Below, in pieces: positions 26,577-35,464 of a stretch of DNA of 43,092 nt (its first letter is position 1; each line of letters opens with the position of its first letter). The position numbers and the translations under genes are program-made. Below the pieces are notes generated by a model. It made no database searches. It saw nothing but the letters and a program-made list of their open reading frames with translations, and was not told the DNA's origin. The stretch is from an uncultured Prevotella sp. (GTDB lineage: Bacteria > Bacteroidota > Bacteroidia > Bacteroidales > Bacteroidaceae): NCBI GenBank assembly GCA_902491375.1, contig CABUHE010000016.1:1-43092 (forward strand), read 5' to 3'.

Positions 26577-27737
26577 TTAATGTTTAACTTTATTTATGTA
26601 AGTGAATAGATAAATCACGCCTATTGCCATTATAGCTACAGCTCCAGCCTGACCAATTGCGTCACTGGCAAATCCCATAAGCAACGGGAACACAGTTCCA
26701 CCGAAAAGTCCCATAATCATAAGACCTGAAACCTCGTTCTGCTTGTTAGGTTCTGACAGCAATGCCTGAGAGAACACGATCGAGAAGATGTTTGAGTTAC
26801 CGTAACCGACAAGTGCAATTGCTACATAAAGCACGAGCTTTGACGTTCCGAAGAACATTCCGATCATACTGAGTGCCATCATTACAATGCTGATGACGAA
26901 AAATGCACGGTTGTTCATAACGCGCAGGAAAAATGAACCTGTCAGACAGCCGATAGTACGGAATATGAAATAAAGACTTGTTGCGAAGGCCGCGTCATCA
27001 AGAGTCATGCCCAGACGCTCTATCAACAGTTTCGGAGCAGTTGTGTTAGTACCTACGTCGATACCAACATGGCACATAATACCGAGGAATGAAAGCAGCA
27101 CGATAGGCTTACCGAGCAGCTTCACACAGTCGCCGAAGCTGGAAGCCTTACCCTCTATTTTCTCTTCATGAATAGGTGTTACGAAAAGCAGCAGAGCTGA
27201 AATAACACCCACAACGAAATAGATAAGGAACAGAACTTTCCAGTTTAAGCCGAAAGAAGGGATAGCAGCCGTAGCTCCCCACATTGCGATATAAGGTGCA
27301 AGGAACGACGCGATAGCCTTTACGAACTGGCCGAATGTAAGCGTACTGGCAAGGTTTCCACCCTGAAGCACGGTAGAAATAAGCGGGTTAAGCGATGTCT
27401 GTATAAGCGCATTGCCTATACCGAGCAGACAGAACGACACGAGCATAACCTCGAAACTGCTGCCGAACAACGGCAAAACGAGTGAAACAATCGTGACGAT
27501 GAGTGAAAGTAGTACAGTATTCTTACGTCCGATGCGGTTCATCAGCATACCTGTCGGCACTGAGAAGATAAGGAACCAGAAGAACACCATAGAAGGGAAG
27601 ATGTTCGCAACAGAATCGCTCAGCCCAAGATCTTCCTTCACATAGTTTGACGCTATGCCTACAAGGTCGACAAAGCCCATGGCAAAGAAGCAAAGCATCA
27701 CGGGCACCAACTTCATGTAATTTGTCTTATTGTTCAT
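26577..27737 (-). CDS. MFS sugar permease, probable fructose importer (FucP-like)
   Basis: 386 residues, about 12 hydrophobic segments, starting MNNKTNYMKLVPVMLCFFAMGFVD. The loop after the second span, GMLMNRIGRKNTVL, is the MFS motif between TM2 and TM3 in variant form. It follows the GH32 gene by 12 bp and precedes fructokinase, which is the position of the fructose importer in Bacteroides fructan loci. It should carry free fructose across the inner membrane, probably with a cation. Confidence 0.9.
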   Translation of the reverse strand: MNNKTNYMKLVPVMLCFFAMGFVDLVGIASNYVKEDLGLSDSVANIFPSMVFFWFLIFSVPTGMLMNRIGRKNTVLLSLIVTIVSLVLPLFGSSFEVMLVSFCLLGIGNALIQTSLNPLISTVLQGGNLASTLTFGQFVKAIASFLAPYIAMWGATAAIPSFGLNWKVLFLIYFVVGVISALLLFVTPIHEEKIEGKASSFGDCVKLLGKPIVLLSFLGIMCHVGIDVGTNTTAPKLLIERLGMTLDDAAFATSLYFIFRTIGCLTGSFFLRVMNNRAFFVISIVMMALSMIGMFFGTSKLVLYVAIALVGYGNSNIFSIVFSQALLSEPNKQNEVSGLMIMGLFGGTVFPLLMGFASDAIGQAGAVAIMAIGVIYLFTYINKVKH

Positions 27738-27749
27738 AGCAATATTTTA

Positions 27750-29546
27750 TTATTTTGTTATTAAAGGATATATTTTCAATGATGATACTGAAACCTTTCT
27801 TGTTCCGCTAAGCGTCAGTGAGTTGTACGGTTCGTTAGGGAATACGAGGTTAGTCATGACTGTACGGCCGTCATTGCCGAACACTTCAATGCTGTTTTTA
27901 TCAACATAAATACGGAGACTTGTCAGCTTACCATATACAGGAGCAGTTGTTACAGCCGGGAAAAGCTCGCTGAACTTGGTCTTGCCGCTCTGTCGACGGT
28001 CGAATGAAAGCGTTCCCATATTGCTGTCGTAAGTAATTGTAACATACTCACCTTTCGTGTTAGAGAGCATAAGATTCATTACAGCTCCATCCTGATGGTT
28101 CATCTTCATATCGATTTCGTAGGTCGCACAAGTTGACTTGAACATCTTCTTCAATGAATATTTGCCAAGAGATACGCGCTTGCTCAACACAGCCTGACCA
28201 CGCAGAGAATTCATCTCGGCTACAGGACGTGATCCAAGATAATCCACTCCCTTATCACGGAACAGATAAACGTCACGAGGTATGGCGTTAGCACTTCTGA
28301 ACTGAACGGTCGGAACCTGGTTTGCATACTGCCAGTTGCTCATCCATGCTATTACCACACGGCGTCCGTCAGGAGCATTGTCGAATGAAACGGTAGCATA
28401 ATGGTCTTTTCCGTAATCCATCCATTTTATCACATCAGGATTTGTATCACAGGTGAACTTGTGGCCGTCGAAGCTTCCTGTGAAATATTGTGTAGCACTT
28501 CCACCTGATGGACCGCCAGGGTTAATGTTGCAGATAAGCACCCATTTCTTCTCAGTTGTTCCCTCGACAGGAAGCTCGAACAGGTCAGGGCACTCCCAAA
28601 CGCCGCCATGTGCGCCGTACTCTTTACCGAAGCTGCTCTCATAAGTCCAGTCTTTCAGGTTGGCTGAAGAATAAATACGCATCTCCTGTCCGGCTGCCAG
28701 AATCATAATCCAACGGCCTGTCGGCTCGTAACGGAACACGTGCGGGTCGCGGAAGTCAGGAATATCAGATACGATAATAGGATTGCCTGCATAGCGGGTG
28801 AAAGTCTTTCCGCCGTCAGTACTGTAAGCCATGCTCTGCTTCTGGCTCTCTCCGGCAGATGTATAGAATGATATAATGGCATTCTTTCCGAAGCCTGCTG
28901 TATTATCCTTGTCTACAACCGAGCTGCCGCTGAATATTGATCCGTGAGCATCAGGAGAAAGAGCTATGCCTTCATGTGTCCAGTGTATGAGGTCCTTACT
29001 TGTTGAATGTCCCCAGTTCATGTTGCCCCACTGTGAGCCGTAAGGGTTGAACTGATAATAAAGATGCCATACACCGTCCTGATAGAACATACCGTTAGGG
29101 TCGTTCATCCAGCCCCAAGCCGGAGTATGATGGTATGCAGAACGATACTTCTCGTCTGATGAGACCTCGATGCTGTCAGTGTACTTCAGATTCTTCCAGC
29201 ACACATGGTCCTTGATACCGCCGTCAAGACGGCTGTTTCCGTTTACGTGAATGTCAAACACAATGTTCTTTCCTTCGTAAGCAGAAAGATCAAACGGAAC
29301 GTAGTAATCCACGTTGTCAACAGCAAGACGCACATCGATGGTCTGCATCAGCATGTTGTCGGCAATTACCTTAACATTGCATATTTCTGCACTTTCCTGT
29401 ACCGGCAGCATCACATAGCGGCTGCCCTGATTCATGCGGACTAAACAGTTAGATCCGCTGAGAAACGACACGTTGTCCATCTGGGCTGAAACCTGCAATG
29501 AAACAGCGCCAAGGAGCAACGATACTAATATGTTCTTTATCTTCAT
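27750..29546 (-). CDS. GH32 fructan hydrolase (canonical catalytic residues)
   Basis: 598 residues with a cleavable signal peptide (MKIKNILVSLLLGAVSLQVSAQ) and no lipobox, so probably periplasmic. An N-terminal beta region (22-130, DUF4980-like) precedes the five-bladed propeller. The three catalytic signatures are intact: WMNDPNG (146-152, nucleophile Asp149), FRDP (265-268, transition-state stabiliser Asp267) and ECP (318-320, acid/base Glu318). The C-terminal beta-sandwich contains the SIEVFGNDGRTVMTN motif. It should release fructose from levan, inulin or sucrose. Linkage preference and endo/exo mode are not visible. It starts 2 bp after the stop of the upstream GH32 gene. Confidence 0.94.
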   Translation of the reverse strand: MKIKNILVSLLLGAVSLQVSAQMDNVSFLSGSNCLVRMNQGSRYVMLPVQESAEICNVKVIADNMLMQTIDVRLAVDNVDYYVPFDLSAYEGKNIVFDIHVNGNSRLDGGIKDHVCWKNLKYTDSIEVSSDEKYRSAYHHTPAWGWMNDPNGMFYQDGVWHLYYQFNPYGSQWGNMNWGHSTSKDLIHWTHEGIALSPDAHGSIFSGSSVVDKDNTAGFGKNAIISFYTSAGESQKQSMAYSTDGGKTFTRYAGNPIIVSDIPDFRDPHVFRYEPTGRWIMILAAGQEMRIYSSANLKDWTYESSFGKEYGAHGGVWECPDLFELPVEGTTEKKWVLICNINPGGPSGGSATQYFTGSFDGHKFTCDTNPDVIKWMDYGKDHYATVSFDNAPDGRRVVIAWMSNWQYANQVPTVQFRSANAIPRDVYLFRDKGVDYLGSRPVAEMNSLRGQAVLSKRVSLGKYSLKKMFKSTCATYEIDMKMNHQDGAVMNLMLSNTKGEYVTITYDSNMGTLSFDRRQSGKTKFSELFPAVTTAPVYGKLTSLRIYVDKNSIEVFGNDGRTVMTNLVFPNEPYNSLTLSGTRKVSVSSLKIYPLITK

Positions 29547-29548
29547 GA

Positions 29549-32011
29549 TTATTTATTTATAATTACTTTTCTACTTAAAACATTCTCAGGGGTAACAAGT
29601 TTCACTATACACACACCACTGTCAGATAATGAGACAGTGCCAGATCCTGCACCAATATTTTCAGACAGAACAACACGTCCTCCTAAATCAATAACTGACA
29701 ATAAGGCATTTTCGTATGTATTAGTATAAAAAATCTTTCCATTTTTGCTCTCTATCTTGAAATTATCGCTGTTCTCAATAGCAGAGATTGAAGTTGAACC
29801 GCTTTTGTTCTCATCAAGGCTCCATGCTTCAAGGCTGTTTACATGAGTTGTGCCGTCAGCAAAAGCCTCAACGCCATTAGCCTCAGCATCAGTCGGGAAC
29901 AAACGCATTGAGAATGCCCAGGTGTCATTGATAAATACATCCATTATCGAATGGTCAACGAATGCATTTATTTTAAGCACCTCGCCAGCCTGCATTCTGC
30001 GTGGCAACTCGCTGCGGTAAACACCGTTGAATACTCCATTGTCGTTTGATATGCGGTCAATGCCTGTAAGGTCTACAGTGAAAGCATTATCAGTAGGCGA
30101 ATAACTCATGCGTACCTGCTTGCCTCCGTTCTTGAAAAGATTGAATCCAAAATCGCCAGAACCTATAACAAACTCACCGCAAAGCTCATACTTGCGTCCT
30201 GAAACAGGAGCAAGCGACTCACTGCCTATAAGGTCAAAGTCGGTGCGCGCATACTTTGCATCAGTACGCATGGATTTCAGACCTTCGTAAGGTTTCTGTA
30301 CAAGCTTTCCGTCAGAATCAAGACTGATCTCACGCGGAAGGCTGTAACAATGGGCCCAGCCAAGTTTGTAGTTCTCATCTGACGGCAACTTGTCAGGAAC
30401 TATGCCCATAAGCAGGGTCTTGCCGTCACGCTGGAATATCGTAGGCGAGAGCAGACCGTAACCGTCCTTACTGAAACCTTCAAGCTCAAGTTTGTCAGGA
30501 TTATCGACAGCGGCAGACGAAGGAACGAAGTTTCCATCTGCATTGATGTCGCCAGTCCAGTAAATAACCTCAACGCCTGACTGCGTATTGAGCGGCGTAA
30601 CAGTAAAGAGCCACTTGTCGCCGATTTTAGTTATAGTAGGCATTTCCCAGAAAATACCGTTGCGCGCGGTCGAAATTCCGCTGAAGAATGTGCGGCCGTC
30701 GTTGCTCCATTTACCTGTCTGTGGATTATATTCGTGTAAAGTCGTGGTGCCTATGCCGTTCTTGGCAGAACCTACGATAATATATTTCTTGCCGTTGGCG
30801 GTGAAGAAATAAGGGTCGCGGAAGTCGTCACTCAGTCCTGACGGACGGCCGTCGATAATAGGATTGGCCTCGTTCTTAGCCCAGAATGTAAGATTATCGT
30901 CCTCGGGCAGGGCCATGTTTATAGTAGCACGGGCGTTGTCTACGCCTGTATAGATTATCGCCGGCTTACCGCCTGTAAGCTCGCTGTCGGTGAACACTGC
31001 TCCCGACCAGCATCCCTTAATATCGTAAGAAGTCTCAGGTGTAAGGGCTGTCCTGTCCTCACTCCATTTATACAGATTGTCTGAATAAATATGTCCCCAG
31101 TGAAGACGCGCCATATAAGGTCCATTAGCGTTTTTCTGGAAGAACAGATGATATTTTCCGTTAGAGTAAGCCATGCCGTGACACTCGTTAGTCCATGCCG
31201 CAGCAGGCATACCATGAAACGCCGGACGCATAATATCGTTTGCGAAACGGCTGGCAGGTATACTCAGGTCGGCTGCGTTCTCGGCAGCAGGAGAGGCTGC
31301 TTCGTCGGCTGTCAGTACCTTATTATATATAGTAACATCGTCAATCAGACCGTTGAACGTGTTGAGAAGATACTTGTCAAAAGTCCTGTCTGTTGAGCTT
31401 TTACCTATCAGCAGTGTATTTCCTCCGACATTGATCGGGGACATGCAGCGGCTGGTAGCCACCTGCTCGCCGTTATGGTAAAGAGTCGCAGTACGATTGT
31501 CGGCATCGATTACTGCAACAAGATGATTCCACTCATAGCGAGGCATTTTACCTTCTGCCTGCAACGTTACTAGCCATCCGCCAGTATAACATTTAAAACC
31601 ATAGTCGCCCTGAGATGTAAGCGTGAAAGCAAAACCCGTATGCGCAGACTCGTCAAGATTGCCGGCAATCCATGTCTCGGCGTTCTCAGCCTCAGCCGCG
31701 TTCATCATCGGATAAGTCTCAGGCGCGCACCATAATGATACTGAAAATCCGTTGGTACTGATACCTGCTGCATTTATCTCAGCATTCACGTATGTTGAAT
31801 ATCCGTCAAGGCGAAGAGCCTTGCCTACGGCGCCGTCTACATTTTCGGGTACATGTACACCGTTTACAACGTATTTACCGCCGCTAACGCTCTCGGTTAT
31901 GGCGTTGCTGCCGTCAACTATCATATCAAAACTTGCGGCTATATTACTTTGAGCTGTTGCCGTAAGCCCTACGGTCAGCGCCAATGCCATGCTATATATT
32001 CTTTTATCCAT
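29549..32011 (-). CDS. Atypical GH32-family protein with LamG-like domain and T9SS sorting tail
   Basis: About 820 residues from ATG 32011 (MDKRIYSMALALTVGLTATAQ, a good signal peptide); the ATG at 32038 would mask it. Residues 50-235 look like a concanavalin/LamG-type domain (ALRLDGYSTYVNAEI, FSVSLWCAPETYP, WNHLVAVIDADNRTATLYHNGEQV, FNGLIDDVTIYNKVL). A GH32 propeller follows, but WMNDPNG is replaced by WTNECHG (nucleophile position Glu276). FRDP (about 397-400) and a Glu in WEMP (Glu456) are kept. The last 75 residues (FYTNTYENALLSVIDLGGRVVLSENI, ending LSRKVIINK) resemble a type IX secretion C-terminal signal, so the protein is probably anchored on or released from the cell surface. It may be an altered hydrolase or a fructan-binding protein. 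Confidence 0.88.
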   Translation of the reverse strand: MDKRIYSMALALTVGLTATAQSNIAASFDMIVDGSNAITESVSGGKYVVNGVHVPENVDGAVGKALRLDGYSTYVNAEINAAGISTNGFSVSLWCAPETYPMMNAAEAENAETWIAGNLDESAHTGFAFTLTSQGDYGFKCYTGGWLVTLQAEGKMPRYEWNHLVAVIDADNRTATLYHNGEQVATSRCMSPINVGGNTLLIGKSSTDRTFDKYLLNTFNGLIDDVTIYNKVLTADEAASPAAENAADLSIPASRFANDIMRPAFHGMPAAAWTNECHGMAYSNGKYHLFFQKNANGPYMARLHWGHIYSDNLYKWSEDRTALTPETSYDIKGCWSGAVFTDSELTGGKPAIIYTGVDNARATINMALPEDDNLTFWAKNEANPIIDGRPSGLSDDFRDPYFFTANGKKYIIVGSAKNGIGTTTLHEYNPQTGKWSNDGRTFFSGISTARNGIFWEMPTITKIGDKWLFTVTPLNTQSGVEVIYWTGDINADGNFVPSSAAVDNPDKLELEGFSKDGYGLLSPTIFQRDGKTLLMGIVPDKLPSDENYKLGWAHCYSLPREISLDSDGKLVQKPYEGLKSMRTDAKYARTDFDLIGSESLAPVSGRKYELCGEFVIGSGDFGFNLFKNGGKQVRMSYSPTDNAFTVDLTGIDRISNDNGVFNGVYRSELPRRMQAGEVLKINAFVDHSIMDVFINDTWAFSMRLFPTDAEANGVEAFADGTTHVNSLEAWSLDENKSGSTSISAIENSDNFKIESKNGKIFYTNTYENALLSVIDLGGRVVLSENIGAGSGTVSLSDSGVCIVKLVTPENVLSRKVIINK

Positions 32012-32111
32012 AATCGTAACTTTACTTTTTAATACCAACGTATTTTCTGACAGCGTGTCCGTGCAATCTCCGTACGCAAATCCGGAATCACCATTGAACT
32101 TGAATTTTTGA

Positions 32112-32119
32112 CAAAGCTA
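32112..32119 (-). promoter_or_regulatory. Possible internal promoter before the atypical GH32 gene
   Basis: On the minus strand TAGCTTTG matches TAnnTTTG, about 100 bp before ATG 32011. Just upstream (32134-32155) is an imperfect inverted repeat CAATAC/GTATTG that covers the -33 region, and no clean TTTG is seen there. Confidence 0.35.
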
Positions 32120-32179
32120 TAATTGCATGAACGACAATACTTTACCGTTCGTATTGCGATATGTGGCATATCGGCATGC

Positions 32180-32233
32180 AAAAGATAACCTTTTAGGCAG
32201 CAAAACGGCATCTTTTATGATGCAAAACACCAT
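32180..32233. repeat. 22-bp-period palindrome array, locus F
   Basis: Units start at 32180 (AAAAGATAACCTTTT), 32202 (AAAACGGCATCTTTT) and 32224 (AAAAC, worn), 22 bp apart. The array lies inside the fructan locus, between the DUF4960-like gene and the atypical GH32 gene. Confidence 0.75.
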
Positions 32234-32302
32234 CAATCGCAAACATTGAAATCTGCTCCGGCGTCATCGTACCGCAAGACTGTCACAGACACGCATAACA
32301 TA

Positions 32303-33502
32303 CTACTGCTTCAAATACTCAAGACAATTCTTTGTAAGAAGTTCTATATTCCCCTGATAGATGTTCTCAGTGTCGTTCTGCTTCCACTCGTAAGCATTCA
32401 AGCCGATAGCAACGATGCGTCCGAGATAGTCACCGTCAGGATTGAAGTCTATTATACCGGCGCAACAATAGTCAAGTACATGACCCCATGTAGCAAGTAC
32501 AGTAGAGTTGGTAGCATCCTCAAAGCCTTTTACAACATTCGGAGTAGTCGAGATATCAAGAGCAGCTACATTAAGGTCCCACATACAGTTGTGATCCTCA
32601 CGCCATCCCGGACCTTCCATTCCGTAAGTATCGTCGCCAAAACCGGTCTGCTCAGATGTTGCAACCTCCATGCCAGCATAAATCTGGTGACCGGTATGGT
32701 CGTAAGCTTCGCTCTGCGCACTTCCGATAATTGCATTTGCAGTCCAGATGTCTGTACCTACACCGCCGTCGCCAGAGCTTACCAGATTAGGAGCACGGTT
32801 TTCTGAAACACGTCCTATGGCAGCGACAAGCTGTGTAGCATGCTTTGTGAGAAGCAGGTTACCGCCGTTCTTCACATAGTCTGTAAGTGCGCTTATCACG
32901 TCTGAAGCAACAAGCTCAGAAGGCAGATTCTGCCAGCCCTGGGCAATGCCTACACGGTCAACCTGTATCCATATCTCTCCATACTTGTCAGGAGTAACCT
33001 GCCCTGAAGCCATTTCGGCAGGTGTCAAAACCTTGCCGTCCTGATAATTGGCACGGAACCAGTCGAGAGCTGCCTTCTCGTCATCGTCAAGTGCGCTCTC
33101 ATCAGCTGTAGGCAGCAGCATAGCAGCCGGAGTAACATCACCGTCGTAGCGTGCCATAACGGTCTGTCCTTCTGATACGCCACCGTCAGCATAACGTGCC
33201 TTTACTGTGAAATAAACATCAATGTTCTTGTCAATATGTCTTGCCACGTATGAGTTAATCGGCGAGTCAAGGTTTACAAGTTGTGTGCCGTTCTTGTCGA
33301 TTCTGACACCCAACAGATTCTCAGCCTGCGGCAGAGTCCAGTTCAGTGTGACGTTACGTCCCTCCTGTGTCATGTCCAGATTGCTGACTGCCGGATACAG
33401 CTTAGCTGACGGAGATTCAGGTATGTCTACGTCAGAACATGCTGCAAGCGAGAAGCCGGCCAGCACTACTGCGAATATCTTGATTATATTTGTTTTCATC
33501 AT
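32303..33502 (-). CDS. Surface fructan-binding lipoprotein (DUF4960-like)
   Basis: 399 residues. The lipoprotein signal ends LAAC (Cys22) and continues SDVDIPES, an acidic export signal typical of surface lipoproteins. Residues 35-120 look like a fibronectin-III-like domain (NLDMTQEGRNVTLNWTLPQ, YFTVKARYADGG). The larger C-terminal domain (ALDWFRANYQDGKVLT, WIQVDRVGIAQGWQNLP, GGNLLLTKHATQLVAAIGR, RIVAIGLNAYEWKQND) fits DUF4960, which occurs in the SusE/F position of fructan loci (BT1761 of B. thetaiotaomicron, from memory). The likely job is holding fructan at the cell surface next to SusD. No catalytic residues are recognised. Two adjacent ATGs (33502 and 33499) are equivalent starts. Confidence 0.85.
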   Translation of the reverse strand: MMKTNIIKIFAVVLAGFSLAACSDVDIPESPSAKLYPAVSNLDMTQEGRNVTLNWTLPQAENLLGVRIDKNGTQLVNLDSPINSYVARHIDKNIDVYFTVKARYADGGVSEGQTVMARYDGDVTPAAMLLPTADESALDDDEKAALDWFRANYQDGKVLTPAEMASGQVTPDKYGEIWIQVDRVGIAQGWQNLPSELVASDVISALTDYVKNGGNLLLTKHATQLVAAIGRVSENRAPNLVSSGDGGVGTDIWTANAIIGSAQSEAYDHTGHQIYAGMEVATSEQTGFGDDTYGMEGPGWREDHNCMWDLNVAALDISTTPNVVKGFEDATNSTVLATWGHVLDYCCAGIIDFNPDGDYLGRIVAIGLNAYEWKQNDTENIYQGNIELLTKNCLEYLKQ

Positions 33503-33543
33503 TGTCTGTTTTTATTGTTAAACTGCTTTTTTATTTATTTTTA

Positions 33544-33598
33544 TTGTAAGGACACGAGGTTTCTGTGCCCTGTGCGCTTGTCGCTCATGTCCTTACAA
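33544..33598 (-). other. Intercistronic hairpin between susD and the DUF4960-like gene
   Basis: TTGTAAGGACA (33544-33554) pairs with TGTCCTTACAA (33588-33598), 11 perfect bp. On the minus strand it is followed by A-rich sequence without a T run, so it suits mRNA stabilisation or cleavage better than termination. Confidence 0.55.
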
Positions 33599-33617
33599 AA
33601 TACATGTTTGCAGGTTT

Positions 33618-35330
33618 TTAGTTCTGCGGTTCGTCATAAGTACCGTTGGCGGCATTGTCAACTTCGTCGAGAGGTATCGGGAAGTAAACTTCGCTGTCGT
33701 TGATTGAAGAGCCTTCGTAGTAAGTACGCAAGCTGCTCTCATTCTGCATGTACTTGTTTACAACATCAACAACTGTACCCCAACGTACGAGGTCAAACCA
33801 GCGGTTGCCTTCCATTGCAAGCTCAAGACGACGTTCCATTCTCACTGCACGGCGGGCATAGTCCTGAGTCCATCCTTCAGCCGGATAAGGCTCAACCTTA
33901 TAGCTTGCGCGCATCGGGTCAAGGTCGACAGGCGAGTAAGAAGCGTCAATACTGCGTTTTGCCTTCTCACGTACCTGGTTGATAAGCTGGCGGGCCTCGT
34001 CAAGATTTGTGTTCGTCTCGATAAGAGCCTCTGCCTTCAGCAGAAGAATGTCAGCGTAACGGATAAGACAGAAGTTAAGACCTGATGCTCCCCATGGCAC
34101 AATACCAGAAACCATGTTTGGATCTTCAGGAGCCAGCTGGCCCTTCTTGCCTGAATATTCTCCGTAAATATCGTAAGCACGGCACCATCCTGATGTATAT
34201 GTATGGCCACGGAACGGGAATCCTATACGGCCGACAGTGAAGTCAAGACGCGGGTCAACGTTGCCCTGGTAGTCGTCTGTTACGTTTACGCTGTTGTCAA
34301 CATCGCCTGAGTTTCCGTTAAGATAAGGCAGACCGTCATCGTTTGTTCTGAATGCGTTTACAAGGTTTTGGCTGCCAAGGAAGAAGTCATCACCGTTGCC
34401 GTAAAGGTTGCCTTCGCTGATAGTACAGTTAAGCATGTTCGGATAATTGTAATGCATATTGTCAGAAGTTGATGCAAACTGTATGGCGAGAATTGACTCA
34501 TAAGTATTGTCAAACTCAACTTTCGACATATCGAGGAAGTTTGGATAAAGCTCGTACTGTCCGCTTCCGATTACATAGTCAGCGTAAGTAACTACATCAT
34601 TCCAGTCGCTCTGGCTGTTGTTTACAGAAGCTGTGAATGCACTGACCTTAGCCATAAGTGCTGCTGCAACATACTTGTTGAAGCGGCCTTTGTCCTGCTG
34701 TGTCTCCGGAAGAACGGGATAAGCCTCGCGCAAATCTTTCTTTATAAAGTCGAATATCTCGTCGCGTGTGTACTGATAAGGTGAGACTGAACTCGGGTCG
34801 TCTACTGTTTCGTCAAAGTAAGGTATGTTTTTGAACACGCGGATGAGATCGAAGTAGAAATACGCACGAAGCGTTTTCAGTTCTGCCAGCATTGACTCGC
34901 GATTAGCAACATTAGTTCCCTCGATTGCTCTCATTGCCTTGTGAACACGGTCGATAGCGTAGAAATTATTGCGCCACTTGTCACGTACACAAACGTTATC
35001 ACTACGGAGGTTTGATACTTCAAGGTCGTGGATGTTGCTCTCCATTGAAAGAGCGCCGCCGCCTTTATAAGCATCATCTGAACGGACATCGAAAATCCAG
35101 TTGGTAATCGGGCCCTGGAATGACTCGTTGTTGCCGAAGAAATGGCACTCAAGACCGGCATAAGCTGACGTGAGAAGTCCCTCTATTGATGTTGAATCAA
35201 GCTGGGCGTCAGTAAATGTACCTTGCGGTATGAGGTCGAGCATGTCGTCACATGACGAGAAGAACGCCGGTGAAACGACTACAGCCACGCCCAAGGCCGC
35301 TTTTACTATATTATTTTTAATAGTTTTCAT
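33618..35330 (-). CDS. susD: SusD-family outer-membrane glycan-binding lipoprotein
   Basis: 570 residues, RagB/SusD family. The lipoprotein signal ends FSSC (Cys27) followed by DDMLDLIPQGTFTDAQ, the standard SusD N-terminus. The tetratricopeptide-like helices are visible (LLTSAYAGLECHFFG, AMRAIEGTNVANRESMLAELKTLRAYFYFDLIRVFKNIPYFDE). The C-terminal part shows LIRYADILLLKAEALIE and RRLELAMEGNRWFDLVRWG. It forms the lid of the SusC channel and captures the polysaccharide. It follows susC after 134 bp with a small hairpin between. Confidence 0.95.
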   Translation of the reverse strand: MKTIKNNIVKAALGVAVVVSPAFFSSCDDMLDLIPQGTFTDAQLDSTSIEGLLTSAYAGLECHFFGNNESFQGPITNWIFDVRSDDAYKGGGALSMESNIHDLEVSNLRSDNVCVRDKWRNNFYAIDRVHKAMRAIEGTNVANRESMLAELKTLRAYFYFDLIRVFKNIPYFDETVDDPSSVSPYQYTRDEIFDFIKKDLREAYPVLPETQQDKGRFNKYVAAALMAKVSAFTASVNNSQSDWNDVVTYADYVIGSGQYELYPNFLDMSKVEFDNTYESILAIQFASTSDNMHYNYPNMLNCTISEGNLYGNGDDFFLGSQNLVNAFRTNDDGLPYLNGNSGDVDNSVNVTDDYQGNVDPRLDFTVGRIGFPFRGHTYTSGWCRAYDIYGEYSGKKGQLAPEDPNMVSGIVPWGASGLNFCLIRYADILLLKAEALIETNTNLDEARQLINQVREKAKRSIDASYSPVDLDPMRASYKVEPYPAEGWTQDYARRAVRMERRLELAMEGNRWFDLVRWGTVVDVVNKYMQNESSLRTYYEGSSINDSEVYFPIPLDEVDNAANGTYDEPQN

Positions 35331-35362
35331 ATTTTGATAATTTATTATTGGGGTTTATTGCT

Positions 35363-35403
35363 GACAGGCGCAGGCCAACATCTGTTTTCCGACTCAGCCT
35401 GTC
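35363..35403 (-). other. Short hairpin between susC and susD
   Basis: GACAGGC (35363-35369) pairs with GCCTGTC (35397-35403), 7 perfect bp around a 27-nt loop, without a T run. It may set the ratio of susC to susD message. Confidence 0.4.
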
Positions 35404-35464
35404 TGACGCTTGGATATTCAAGCTTTCCCTGTCTGCTTCCCTATTTCATTGTCTACTTGTTAAA

